Positions 37,482 to 52,400 of a stretch of 64,000 nt of DNA are shown in pieces. The translations under genes were made by a program, and so were the position numbers. The notes beneath the pieces were generated by a model, which was given only the letters and a program-made list of their open reading frames with translations, did no database searches and was not told the DNA's origin. This stretch comes from Lingula anatina (Eukaryota; Brachiopoda; Lingulata; Lingulida; Lingulidae). Each line of letters starts with the position of its first letter. Position 1 is the stretch's first letter. Location: assembly GCF_001039355.2 (NCBI RefSeq), contig NW_019775869.1:629268-693267 (forward strand). The letters run 5' to 3'.

Positions 37482-40400
37482 CTAGCACTCTGTGTCACCC
37501 TGTTCAACATAAGCAGAGGGTGGGGCAATCAACAATGCCTTGTTATCCTCTACATAAACTGTACTAGAATAATCACTGTATGGGGAAGTCAGTATCAAAG
37601 TTGCTGAGTCATCCTCATCCTCAAATGGAACTGGGGTCTTTAACTCCTCTTCCAGGGTGTCTCTTGGCTTCCATATAGGTGACCCCAGTTCCACTGTTAT
37701 CCCCATAGATGATGAGGCAGGGGAATAATTCAATGGATTGTGACTGGAATGAACCAGTTTGGCTGATCCTGTGCTACTCCTGCTGTCTATGCTGGCCTGG
37801 GAGTGAGCAGACGTGGGGTACCCACCCTCACTGGTGCTGTCAGCATCTGTGTTGTTCAGGTCACTGAAAGTCATGCTCCTTGCCCTGAGATCATCTTGGT
37901 CAAGAACATTGAAATCATTATCAAATTCCATGGAGTGGCGCTCTATAGCAGAGCGTACACGCTGACCACGTTTTTTGCTGAGGCTACGCTGATTACTTCC
38001 AGTCAGTGCCGCCATTCTCTTTCCTCCATAAGGAATGTATCCCTTGCCTCTGCCTGGAGTACTACTTAATGGCAGCCTCATCTGTCGCACGCTGTCACGT
38101 ATGATCTGGCGTATGGTGCGCATAAAGTCATTCTTGGCTTCTAACGTGCTGAAATCAACATAATACCTTATGATTAATCTCAGTATGAAATCTGAAGAAG
38201 TCGATGATAATTGGTCTCTGGAGGCCTATTTAGTTGACATTTCTTGTAATGAATTATTGATCTTACACCCACATACTTCTCACTCCAACTGTAGAGTCTG
38301 CTTACCTGTTGGCCATCTGATAGACCTTTTCTGGTCTCCCTTCCTTCTCAGACTTCATGTGCAGCAGTTCCCAGTAGAGTTGTGTGTGAGCATCGTTATT
38401 CGAGTGGCTGCGGACCTGCACTGCATTCACTGGGATCACTGTCTGGTAGCGTGTTATCTCCTGGTCCACAATTGAACCACGCACTGAGGCTGGCTGAAAG
38501 GGAGAAGTGAGAAGAATGTCATTGCTGTTGTTTCAATATATCATTGGTTTAAACCTATCAATTTCTGCAATGTGAAACCAGCAAAATATCGAAGATCAAA
38601 CAATTGATTTGGAAGTGGTTCAGAGATTAGACAAAAGTTATTCCTGACCTAATATTTTACAACAAATGACTAGAAGCAGATAATGTCTTTCAAAACAAGC
38701 AATAATTTGGCAAACTCAGACAAGTAAACAACTGAAGAAATGTCACGAAGAAAGCTGCTTGATGAGACTTACCCTATTTCTCTTCTTTGCCTTTGGTCTC
38801 TCTTTACATAACAGCACCACCCCAGACTTGAAGACAAAGAGGATGGTGACCAGCTCATTACCCTTCTTCAGACGGCCAACCTTATCAGAGGCATTCAGCC
38901 ATTCCACAGCGCCATACATGTGTAAGTCACCTACATTCAGCTCTATTGTTTCCTGAAATCAAAATTGTTTTCTTAGATCACTGACAGTTGCACTGTGATA
39001 CTTGGTAAATATGTTTTCAATAGTAAATAAAAGCAAATTTTTTTATGAAAAATAAAAAAGGAAAATGTGTAATATGTGTAAAATCTGATATCTCATTAAA
39101 AGAGTTAAAGACTAAAATACATTATACACTTTTCATCTGAAACCAGATTTTCTTTAGACTGGTTATGTAAAAAGAATCTGAAATGTCATTTTTTTAATGC
39201 TAGGCTATCCAGTATGATTTCACTTAATCATTTAATAATGCTGGAAAGTGAGAAATATGAATAACTCAATGTCGGTCAGTTGCTAAATGTAAGTTCCAGT
39301 ATCAGACTTATGGATTCACGCAATGCCAGAAAGTGTTACGAGAGAAGCTGTTAAGTATTGTGATACCTTCTCCAATGAGTGCGCCTCTTTGTAACACCTA
39401 ACAAGGTCATCAAACACGCTGCCATATTCTTCATAAATCTTCTGCATCTCGTTGATATGTTCTGCCACTGCTTCCATGCCTTTCAGAGCCTCTGGAGTAC
39501 ATAATAAAACAGTAAATGGTACCTACATAAACTAAATATTACATGGAATATGTGACTCTGGGGTTCTTTTATTAATACAAAGCTTCACAATGTGTATCAT
39601 CAATAAATGTGAAGTATCTTAAAAATCCCTGAGTTTCTGAGGTCACTAGAAACTCACCTCTACCATACAGTATCCAGACCTTCTGAAAGTATAATAGTTT
39701 CCAATGACCTCTGAAACTCAGGGTACCTCCAAGTACTACTTTTACAATATCACAAAAGTATAAATCAGAGCCAGTGGTAAGCTTTCTCACCAGACAAGTG
39801 ATAATGTTCGTCAGTGTCTGGCACAGTGAGGCTCCTCAGCTGGTTCAGTAACAGGGGGTACTTGAGGATCCTCTGGATGGGTTTGATGAGGAAGGATTCC
39901 AGGGTGGCCGAGTGTTGCTGCTTGGGGTTCCTGGCACGCAAGAACTCTCTCAGTGGAGAATTGGTCTCTGGAAAGTAAAATACAAACAAAATGATTTATG
40001 ATTATCAAAACTTGTAAAATTATTGGTAATACTAAGCATCCTATAACTACTGCAGTTATGAAGGTAACATGTTTGTGATTTTATTAAATCTTTTTGCTTT
40101 GAAGACCACGAGAGAGAGAGAGAGAGAGAGAGAGAAGAGAGAGAAAGAGAGAGTGTGTGTGTGAGTGAAAAAGGGGGGGGGGGGGTAAGTTGCTTCAAAA
40201 TAAGTTCAGTTTCACACAAAATCATTAAAAGAGTCAGTCCTACATCAGTTGCTGAAATAAAATGGTTATAAATTAGACTGGATTAAAAGTAAACTATAGC
40301 ATTAGTTACCTGGCTGAAGGACTTTCTGTGCCTTGGAGTGACTAGCACAGAAGGAACTGTACAACTTGAAGTGATTGGCATAGTAGAGAAATGAGCCTCC

Positions 40401-43400
40401 AAGGGAAAACAATATCCTCTGGAATGGTCAAAAAGATATATTTTAAAGTAAAAATTTTACAAGAATACTTTTGCAATAATATTTATGTTATTTGAACATC
40501 CTGTAGAAAATGAATCTGCCCTTTTTCTTTAAATTTGATAAAAACATAATACAGAGATAACATATAAATAACAAAGACAATTACCCTGAACTGTTTTGGG
40601 TCAGAGAAAGTGAGAAAATCTGGCTCCATGTCCACTGCCTCCTCTAGACTCTGTAAGAACAGCTTCTGGAACTGCACAATTTCCTGGATGTTGCCAAACA
40701 ATGCCTCAATCTCGTCACTGGTCAGGAATGTCTCCTCCTTCAGGGGCTCAAGGTAACGTTCTATCAGGCAGTTTAAATCCTACAGTATAATAAGTATATT
40801 TTTGAATTATGTTAAATATTTCACTGGAAAATTGTTTTACCCTTATTAACCATAAAACATATTTTATTATTTATCAGGTTTGAAGCAATAATAACATAAT
40901 TAACCCAATAAAATTAAGGGAGATTATTGCATAAAATAGGTAAAATGAATTTCATCACTTACACAACAGTTTTCAAATCATCAAAAACAAAATAATATTG
41001 AAAATATAGCTCCACAAACTAATCATTACCTTGACGTAAGCCCTCTCAGTGTCTATGAGCTCCATGGTCACTTTCCTCAGTTTCTGTACATGTGACATGG
41101 GTTTAGAGGAGGACTCGGATTCCTTAGATGGCAAGGACAGGGGGACAGAAGGACCCTCCACAAAGTCACGCTCATATGACTGACGCACAAGCTGGGTGAC
41201 TTGCTCAGATTTCTAAAACATTCACACAGAAACAAATTAACATTAGGATTTCCAGTTTTGCATAGTTATTACAACAAAATGATTTAAGGATATTTTAATT
41301 TGCTTTTTAATATTCAACTGCTGTTTATTCTTTTTATATGGAACAGTGTTAGATATGTCAAGATTCATATACATATATACCTGTAGCAAAAGATGGATCT
41401 GCTCTGTGGAATATCCTGGCATCATACGGGGAGGGGTCATGGGTCGGATCACAACATCACCTGTGTTAGGGTCTTCTTGAACTGAAATGACAGTGTCCAT
41501 ATTACTTAATATGCTGTACTCATTGGATAGACAAAAGACAAGTCTTTAACATTTGCTCCATCTTTTGAGAAAAGATTGGATGGCTTTCACATGTAGAGTA
41601 TAAAAGTTTCAGTTAACCATAAGGATCCAACCATCAATATTGGTATAACATATTGTTACTTCTGATCAGTTATAAAAGACCTGGGCAATATAAGAGATCC
41701 AAAACAAAAAGATGAATTTGGCCTACAGATATCCTTTCATCCAAATTACTGGCCCCATGCCAAATGTCAGCAAAACTAAAGCAAAGCCAGTAAAATGTTC
41801 TAAATCTGTTTAGTAAATTTTCACTGGTCCTGCTTTGGGCAATAAATTCTTGGACCCAAGTGTCCGTAAGGGGTAATAGACTTTTTGGCACAGACTGTTC
41901 TTTGAAAGGCCACATAAAGCAGACACTCACCCCAGTTAGGTGCTGGCACTATGAGTTCATCTATCACCTTGTCACTGATCCTGGACTGCGAGGGCGGGGG
42001 AGGACACACCATGTTGTCTATGTGGATGTCCACGTGCTCCATCTGCCGTGATGACGGTGGGCGCTCAGTGCGACATGAGCGAATGGTGAGACAAAGCAGT
42101 TTGGCGCCCTGAATGAGAGTTTCTACAAACACCATGTCCAGGTCTGAGACCACCTTACTGTTGATAACCAGTAACTCATCTCCAACATACAGTCCTGGGG
42201 AAACAATACATCAGTATTAAGATGACAGTGAGGAAGGGCACATCTTGTTGCTATTGTCTATGAGTTTGTGAGCCAGGTTAAACTGCCCTGACATAAGGCA
42301 ATGTGCATTTGTGCTTTCAATTCTGATCTATATTTTTTACATACAAATCCATGCTTTATATTACAGTGTGATGATTCATGGTGTAAACATAATACACCTG
42401 TAAATCACTGAAGGATAAAAAAAGCAGGTATTATAATTAAACAGCACTAACCCTTTCTGTATGCCAGTCCTCCTTTCCTGACTTCACTGATGAAGATACA
42501 GAGTTCGTCATCTCTCTCTGAGTCCTCAGCCAGCTCTGCCTCTACACTGAATCCAAAGTCAGCATCATACTGTGACCGCCGCAGTTCTAGCTGGAAGATG
42601 ATCTTGGCACATACTTCTATCTTCTCATAGGTCTGGAATGAGAGCACATCAGTTCATTTAGATATCTTTGATATAAATATTCCTCCTTTTTTAGACTAGT
42701 CAAAATTCAAGGCATTTTTATCAATTTTTACCTTTTATTTTTGAAAGATCTTCCTAGTTCAGTTCACTTACGTAGACATTGTGGGTACAAAATCACAGTC
42801 ATGTAGAAAACTCATAATAGGTTGTCATATTCACATCCTCAAACTTAAACACATGACTAAGCAAACAAAGATAGGCGTGGGAGGGTGTGGCAAACACTTA
42901 CATGACAAACACTATATCTAATATATAAAACAAATTTCTATCACCTCTCTCTCCATGAAGGACATCTTGTCAGGCACGGTGTACACCTCCTGTCCAGGCA
43001 GTTTAAGTCGCACAAAGTGGTCATTTGGGTTCAGCTGACGTTTATTGCACACGGTCTCCAAGACCTCCTGTACTGTCATCCTGCCCTGAACTGCTATCAC
43101 CAGGTTCTGTGGTTAAACAAGAGCCATAGATATAGATGACCAGTGAAGACTTAGAAATGCTAGTACACAGATGCCATAGCAAATCAATATGTTAAAGGTC
43201 AAATGTATAAACAACTGCAAAGACCTGCCAAATGGACTGTGCATAAAGTCATACAATGAAGAGCAGACTTCTATGCACCAAATTTCATAATTTTCCTGAC
43301 AATCTCAACATCCCCCCCCCCCTCTTAATCACCAAGGTAAACAATATACCACATGAAAAAAAATATGATCTATAAACATGTTTTTGAGTTCTAAGTTTCT

Positions 43401-46400
43401 CATTTTTGTTACATTAAGAACTAATGCACAATGTATATCTATAAATCCTTTCAAACAAACAAACAAACAAACAAACAAACAAACAAACAACTCTGATGAA
43501 AACAAATGATCAAAACCTACATAACCCCCTTGCATTACACTGAATTCTTTACCTGATTGTTTGGTAATAAGACTTTGTGAAGGTTGTCCCCAAAGTTGAG
43601 TGTGTCAGTAAGTGTCCCCAGCCTGGAGGATTCCTCTGTGTCACCACCATACATGTACTCAGAGCTGCTCTCCTCCTCCTCATTAATGTCTATCTCTTTG
43701 AATGATTTCCTGGAATGAACCACATACATATATCACCACTGTAAGGTGCTACTCATCTTTCCTAACTGTTATCTTTTAGTACCATGCTTTTAAAATCTAT
43801 TTTGACTTTCAGATGATACAAATTTCAGAAAAAATTTGGAAATGTGTCATACTTTCACTTTCACTTTACAATAATATAATATGTTGCTTTAGTTGTATAT
43901 GCATTATCATATCTATAGAATAACAAGCTTAAACAACAAACATGCCAAATATAACAAAATGCCCTGTGACCAGCATAATGTCTATACTTACACATTGGAT
44001 GGACTAAGTGCCCCAGTTGGTGTCTTTGATCTCAGCTTGTTTCCCCCCTCTGCCATAAAAGTGGACAACTTTCCTTTCTTCTTGCTGGCTTTGTTATATA
44101 ACGTTGCCATGGTAAGGGGTGTCCGTGCACACACCAGAGCGTGGAATGAGGTGACGGTGAACACACCTAGCCTGGCCAGGGTCGTCTTTGTGGACTTTGA
44201 CACATTTGTCAGTAATGTCTGAAATGTACAAAAGTGTTGGGAAATTTTTACAATAAAATTAACAGTAATATCTGAACAACTGAAAATTGGACACTAGGTA
44301 AGCGTGGGTCAAATACTACAGGGACACTAGGTAAGCGTGGGTCAAATACTACAAAGTGGCAGAGAACGCTTTACCGGTATTGCAGTTTAACATCAAAGCA
44401 CTCACTTGATATAAAAAGTAATTAATAATGATAAATATTTTTTAAATAAATAAATAAATAAGGTATGAGTTTAAAAAAATCCCCTTATTCAATATGAACT
44501 AATATCAAAACTTGTAGCACACCAAAAAATCACACAAGAACAACTTTCATACTATTAACACAGGTTTCTTACCTTTGGATTTGGCAATTCAGATCCTTGC
44601 AGTGAGGCCATGTAGCACCTGAGTCTGTATTGTTCTATGTACAGTTTCTCCAAATTCTCCTCCCATTGAGCAATCTGTTTACTTATTGCATGTTTACTTT
44701 TGGTGTCAGACACCACAGTGAGCTGAAGATCAGCCATCTTCTTCATCTTGATATCCTAGAAAAAATAAAGAAAATTTGGCTTACTACCATCAGTAACTGA
44801 ATGTCAATCTCTAAAGACCATAATTCATCCTCAAGCACTCCCATTAAAATTTATAATGATAATGATATAATAAATGATGAAAAAAAAGCTCAGTCCGTAT
44901 CACAAATTATGAAATTTGAACAATACATTCTATTGTGCTCAGTTTCCAATATGAATCCTATTTTTCACACATATTCACACACACCAGCATGCACACATGA
45001 AAATATATATTAGGAAGTATCATTTATACAACTCACAATGTCAATACTGTTGTCTAGTTTATGTATTTCACTTCTCAGAAGTTTTAATGTATTGTCTTTT
45101 CCATGCTGCCTTGCAAATAATGAAGCACAAGCTGAATGGATACCAGAGATCCAATTCTCTTGTTCTATCTGTGAGGGAGCCTAAAAACAAAAAGACAGCT
45201 ATAATACATATCGAAAGAGGTAAATACTTTTACACTACTTTTGAAGAAATGATTAAATATAATTTACCTTCAACCCCTTAAGATCATAGATAAGTTTTCG
45301 CTGCACTAATTGGAACATACTTGAACCACATTTATGTTAAAGCCAAGGGATGACTGCTTTGGGAGGATGTGACAGCTCTCTTCCTTATTCTATTAGTACA
45401 TTATTCAACATTCACATATGCATGGGTGAAAGTTGTAAAAACTGCAAATTTTGAAAATGTAGCTTTCAATTTCTCATCACATTTAGACAATATGAAAAAC
45501 ACGATCAAAATAAAGACAGAAAATCCTGTAATCAGGCATAATCCTGAAAACTTTCACCCATGCAAATGTAACGCCAGCTTCCTTGTTGGTTACTCAGCTT
45601 GGCTGACCCCCTGGTGCTCTTAGCCTTAACTAGATTACCTCAAACAAGTAGGCATCCCCAAAGGCCGTGCTGAGTGCAAAGATGTTTTCCCTCTTCGGAT
45701 GTTCTGGCACAGCTTGTGATACTCCGCCTTCTATCACTGAAATAATAACCAGAGAATATACTTACTTGTCTGCTATAATCCAACTTGTCATTTTCAGATA
45801 AAAGAAAAGGAAGCTTAGGCACATAGGGATTTGTATCTGCACTTTTCATAATGAAATTTATGTCTAAGTAGACAATATTTCTTATCACAGTCTGTTTATG
45901 AATTCCATTTTCAAATAAAAGCAGGCATGGAGCACTTAAGACTACACAGGAGATAGAATTTTATCATATTCACACATTTTTCTGGACTTATTCTGGTCTT
46001 TCATTCTGAACAAGAAGTGCCAAAGCTGCCAGCAAACTATTTTGTGTGCCCATGGCCAGATACTGCTGATTAAGTCTGAGCCAGAGTACTCTCAGAAGAC
46101 CATAGACCCAGTAATATAACCTCATGCCTTATGTCCACATACAAATCAATACCCACACACACACACATACATACATACACACAGGCCACTGCTCAGCAGG
46201 CAGCTTCCCATCAAAAGTGCCAAGTAATAACTAAACTAAGTTTTCACCAGGGACACACAGGCAACATATGAAGCCCACGTCTCCAGGCATTTTCTGTTGG
46301 GGTTCAAAAACTGTTCAAATCTGAATGAGGAATAAATACTTATCTGACAGGATTACACTGTACACTGAAAATTGGTCTAAACTACACTGCCAGACAATCA

Positions 46401-49400
46401 AATTCTGTGTAATTTGATTTTCCTATGACACAACTTTGGCAGAGTTCCCATTTAAAATGGCTTTTGTCTGAATGTGACTATAAACTACATTCCTAGTTAT
46501 GTACACATGTTAGTACCTTATTGGAATGCTATATTGGAGCCTGACAAATATCATCTCACAACAAAAAAAGTACAAAGAGATCAATGCATTACAAAGTTAA
46601 TGTGTCACTGGGGACATTCAATTAGAGCACTAAATGGAAGATAACCTCTAAACCATAAGGGAGTTAAAACATTGGTGCTGTCTTATGATATGAAACTTTT
46701 ACCAATGAATACAAATCAAACTAATAATGTATTTTCAAATGACGTTAACCTTTCAATCTTTATTTTTTTCACTGCCTCATTTTTTTTTAAACTACTGTTT
46801 CTGATAATTTTTTGTTTTTGATTAATCAATTAATCAAATTTCATTCCTACTTCATATTTTATTATACTCTCTCATGCTGAATACAAATGTAAGCATATAA
46901 TGGGTGGTGGGAACCAAATCCAATTCTGTAAGTCACTCTGTATATATCAAGGTCCTTCTGATAAGGCAGCAGAATTTTTTCATTATTTTACTTTTTATTA
47001 ACACTAACTGATAACAGAATTTTTTCATTATTTTACTTTTTATTAACACTAACTGATAACAGGATTGGTACTTTGATTTGATAAAAAAATGCCATCCTAC
47101 CATATCTACTGTTTTAAAAATATGAGAAGAAATAGATAATGATATATTCCTTATGTCTATGGTCAATAACGTGGGAAATTCCAGAGGTTTTAAATGAAAC
47201 CATAAAAAGATCTCAAAACATTGCTCAATTAATCATATATTCTAACTGCGGTGAAAGTGAACATTTTAAAGAAATCCTGAAAATGCAAGTACCGAAGGCA
47301 CACAGCTCTATGAGAGGAGGTAATGCTCAGGTATGAGGCCATAAATACAACACCCAAATATCCGGATAACTGGAAAATTTTCATCTCTATTCTTATCAAA
47401 ATGGGGCGCTCACAAAGACATACATCCACACAAACAAGAAACAAGATGTCTGCAATCTGCTTTCCATACCATCTCTACCTTAAGATATACATTAGAAAAG
47501 ATAGTTGAATAAAACACCTTCACACATTCTTCAGACTTCCATCAAAACAGCACTTCAGATTGGCTCTCACAGTTTGTACCATTTGCCAATATCTCACACA
47601 CTGTCCCTACCCAGCATATGTCTTGGCAATGCATTCTCAGCCACATTCATAGAGTTCTGGTCATCACAGGTAAAGAAGAGCAGCGTGGTCCCCTTGAGAC
47701 ACACCCAGTACTTCTTCCAGTTCCTCTTGGGAGCTAGCTCCACCTTCCTTTTCTTGTGGATCAGCCAGTTCTTCACAGTTAGCCACCTGTGCCATACAAC
47801 AAATATGCAGGATTGACAGGAAAGTTTAACAGCCTTTTCCAAATGGATTATCAGTTTCTTGTTTATTATTCTGAGTTATGTACTAACTTAAATTAATAAA
47901 ATTTTGTGAAAATTGATATCATCCAGCTGGTTAACATTTTATCTTTACATTAAAAAAATTACATCTGAATTCAAAAACATTGCTGTAGGCATGAATTTAA
48001 CTTGGAAAGCAGAGGTTTCATTACATACCCAGCTTTCCTGGTTGCCCCTGTCTGCCTGGCAAATGAAGCCTGTGACTCTGAAGGCATGGTATGAATACTG
48101 CTGTCACTATCACTGTCCTCTGCCTCATCATCAGAACCCTAAAATAATTTACATCCAAGTTACAGCAGTAACACAAGCCTTATCTGGCCCTGGCATTAAA
48201 TATACCAGTGGGAGCAACATATGCTATAACCCTCATCAAATGCGCCATGAAAAACGTTGGCAAGCATTGCAGCAGTTACACAGGCACAGCTGAGTGCACT
48301 TATAATAATTATAATAATATTAATAGTAATACAGTAATAAGAAGAATAAGAAGGAGGATATCTTCTACTTCATGAATGAGTTCACAAGTGAAATGACCTT
48401 AATTCAATATAATCAATTGTAGAAATTAATCAAAATTTAACTGGAAAAAGTGCCGCATTAGTAAAGAATGTCATATTGTCATTATGAGGTGTATAAAATA
48501 GTTATGATGTGTTAAGAATCCTGTACCTCTGAAGAGGCCACAAACTGAGTGACTTCAGTGCTCTCCTGACGCGTGTAGTGACTCCCCTTTCCACTGCCAC
48601 CACTGCTACTGGACTTGGACTTAGACTTGGTCCTGCTGCTGCTCACACTGGCACCTAAGAACCATGCAAACAGTTTTTTTTAATCATCCAAAATCCAATC
48701 TTTCAATGTCATATAAAATGGTCAAAAAATAGTTGTTAATCATGTTTCAAAGTAACAAGTTTATTACAGCTTTACAATACTGAACTGCAATTATAATCAT
48801 GACTTTTCCATCTAGTTAATCCAAAACTTTGCAAACAAGAATGTCCTTTTCTACTCTGGTGCCTACTCCCCCCCCCCCCCTTTATGGTAAAGCCTTGTGG
48901 ACCCACAAGTGATAGATCCCATTACTAAAAGACCTCTCATCACCATGCATAATCAATCACAGTTCAAGGAGAAATGATAATGTTCAATGTAAGCTGTTGG
49001 TTACATTCTTTTACGTTAATCAAGTCAGAAAGGCTTTAGCACATAGACTGGAGCCAGGGGACCAGGAGGATCGATAGAGAACTGCCATCATTAGCACTAA
49101 TCGGAACTGTAACCAGCAGTTAAGACTGGGAATACAGTCGACCATTTAATACAGTAACTGATACATGTCACTGCCCTTGAAGTCACCTCAACAGCACATC
49201 ATTAAAAGGTTTACCAATCTTAGAACTTTACTTTTACCTATTCCTTTCCTAATATTTTCTGTTTTTGTATTTGGACAGATTAAAAAAATGAGGCAACTGA
49301 ATTAATTTTCCCTAATTTGTGTTAATTAATGTCTGATGAAAGCCATAACAAAATAAAATTGTGAACTTGTCCTTCTAATAAATTGCACCTTTGGTAGTAC

Positions 49401-52400
49401 TATTCAAAAGCAAAAAATATTCTTAAAAACAGACACTCTGACTCAGCTACTTAGGATATAGTTCTTACCTGGTGTGAGAGTGGATGAAGATTTGGATCCA
49501 GATTTTGAGCTACCACCTGACCTCACAGACCCGGCAGCCTCTGATGCAGTGCCCCCTATCCCACTGTCTGGATAACTGTCCTTGGCGCAGGCGTTCCTGA
49601 GGGCCAGCTCATACTCCATCAGCATCCTGTCCTTCCCCGACCTCTGCGAGTCCCGGTCAGAGAAGAAAGAACCATCCTCCTTCATGCTTGGAGATGTTGG
49701 AGACTTGGGGAGTTGTGCAGTGTGTGATGATTGATGCCCTCCATTATTATAATTACGATCATACATGGTGAGGCTCTGAACTCTATTTACATGATGGGAA
49801 TTATTATGATTCCTGTGCTGAGACATTGATGATGATGATGTGGGCTCATGACTTACAGTACGTGAATAATGTGTACCTCGCTGCTGCTGCTGCTGTTGCT
49901 GCTGCTGTTGTTGTTGTTGCTCATTGTAGCTTAAGTCACTATTTGAGTTTTCTGGGAAGTCCTGCAGCATGCGTTTTATAGAGTCTGGGTCAAAGTCTGC
50001 ATTCATGATAGGGGTCTGGGGGGTCATGGGGGCTATGGGGTCAGGGGGTGCGGGCCAGTCCTCAGAGGAGGAAGATTTTGGCACAGATTGTTCTCGACTG
50101 TTACGGGACAAATTCAGTGGTTCCAGCTTTGGTGGCAGAGGAGGCGGGATACCCTTGTCGCTGTTTGGTGAGGACAGTTCACTACCTGCCATGGCACTTG
50201 CCCCACTGGTGCTTCCTTGACGACTGCTCACACTGTGTAGTCCCCCTCCCCCTCCCCCTCCTCCTTCATATAATATTGACTTGAGGTCCTCCTCATTTAA
50301 TGTGCTAACTTTAGAAGGGAAAGGTATTCCATGTGGCCTCCTCCTTTCCTGTCTCTCTCTCAAAGAGCCACCTTTATTGGGGTCATAGGCCCCTTTCTTT
50401 GGTGAGGAGTGGTAACTGTCATACATAGAGAGATCTGAGGAGGGACCACTGTACATGTCACTGTCTGGAAACAGGTCCCGTGAGTCGGCCACATTACGCT
50501 GGCGCACACGAGGCATAGTGGCCACACTCTGTGCTAGACTGCGACTCTTTGCTCTAACTGGGGCACCATATTCTTCAAAATCTGGGTCAAGATCTGAAAT
50601 AAAAGTTCAGTACATAAATCATATAGCAAGTAAAACCAATACATATTAGCTTACCATTCAGCAGTTTTTCACAATTCATAATTTGTAGCTATAATCATTG
50701 GACAATTAGGCAGACAAAATGGACTATGATCTTGGACTAAAGAAAGTGGAGTTCTAGCAGCATGTTCTCGCCTACCTTCAAAACCCCCATGTGTTATCTC
50801 TTCAGGAGAAGAAACCGATCTTTTTGGCTTGGACACTGGAGATCCTGGTGCCGACTTCCCTCGTTTACTGCGCCAACGCTAAAATAGAACAACAACAAAA
50901 ATTCTACCCAGGTAGTGATAGCAACATTCATTTATTGATACGTTATATCTTATGATTGCTACATCATTTTATGACAATGGATTCATCATAATTGCAAATG
51001 TCCAAAGAAAATGCCTTCATTTTGATTTAAAATTCACTGTGAGCAAGAAATAAACTGTGCTATTGAAGAAGATAGTTCTCAAAAAGGGACAAAAAACATG
51101 CCAAAGAAAAAAGTATTTTCTGTCCAGGAAATTATTAAAATAAAAATACCCTGTGGGTGGATGCAACTGTAAATATATGCCAAACACAAAATTCTGAGCC
51201 AAAATCACAAAAAAAAATTCTCAATTACATGAAATGGTTACACATACACCTTCATTAGATTCAAAGTAACATAAGTCTCAATCAATATTCATTTCACAAT
51301 AATTACAACAAGACATTTTTAATTTTTTTTCAATATGAACAACAGCACTACACAGATCAACTTCCATCAGAACACATACAGAACGATGTAGAAAAACATA
51401 TAACAATAATAATGCAGTTAAGTAAAAGGACAGGGGGCCCACATCACAAGATTAAATATCAAGTTAGTGAACCCAGCATAGCCTGCTGAACCAGCTATTT
51501 AACAGGCTATGGGAAGTCAATTTTTAACAATTTGAAGTTGGAAGCACTGGAGTTCTTGGTGACACATATTGCACACTTTGGACCAAGGTTTACACTTTCA
51601 GCCTTAGTAAATGACCGTCAAGATTCTTTGGAGACATACAACTTAATTTGTTAAAATTCTTAGATGACTTGGCCAAGGCTAAGGATTCTTTGCAATGTGG
51701 GCCCCAGACCATAAACCATGCTCACCTTTGGAGGACTGAGTTTGAGTGAACTAGAAGAAGGTGATTTCCTGCGGAACCATTGCTGGATAGGGTGCTGTAA
51801 GAAAGAGGACCACAGTTCAAACTCTCACATCACACATGCCATAATTCTGGTGCAAGATACACTGAACCATTACAATGTCCACTCTGTTTACTGAAAACAC
51901 CACCTTCATGCTGATATTTCCTAATAGTGTCAAAATTCATTTTCCATAAAATTTCATCAGTGCAGTTATACAGAAACCAACAAGTACCAGCCTGAATTAA
52001 GATATATGTGTTTTGGAAGGAGAAATTCACCACAACACCAACCTCTGCCTCAACTTCACACATTCACACAGGCACACACCCACACACTCACATACACATG
52101 TGCATGAGTATTTATTTTTCAGGAAACAGAGTGAACCCAATGAAGTAGTTTGATCTAGGTTCAGACAACCATGCAATTACATGAAATTTGTTGGTACAGA
52201 TAAAAATACATTAAAAAAAGTAAATATTCAGTCTAGTACCAGGTGCCTGACAGCATGCTGCACTCACAAGCAAGCAACATAAAAAATGTGTACTGTGGAA
52301 AACTCTCAAAATAAAATTTCTTTAAATCATTACATATAAAAAGCTATATTATTTAACATCACAGATAAAAACACGGTATTATATAATCAAAGCATTTTGC

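Larger units (their letters stand above)
43992..48138 (-). other. TIAM1: TIAM PHn-CC-Ex region
   Basis: Exons 48029-48138 through 43992-44218. The PH starts at [20 protein letters not shown] and passes through [37 protein letters not shown] and [20 protein letters not shown]. It is followed by a coiled coil ([32 protein letters not shown]) and the Ex helix ([29 protein letters not shown]). In TIAM1/2 this unit binds phosphoinositides and scaffold partners and targets the GEF to the membrane. At exon 47611-47786 the donor CTGG|GTAGGG gives the in-phase junction PRHML-V-IEGG, matching Still life. Confidence 0.92.

Noticed and set aside
43452-43490. Regularly spaced AAAC repeats as a CRISPR-like array
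   Set aside because: Simple tetranucleotide microsatellite without spacers, in a eukaryotic intron.
49969-50284. Plus-strand open frames opposite the large TIAM exon
   Set aside because: Low-complexity antisense readings of a Ser/Pro-rich exon; no start context or family match.
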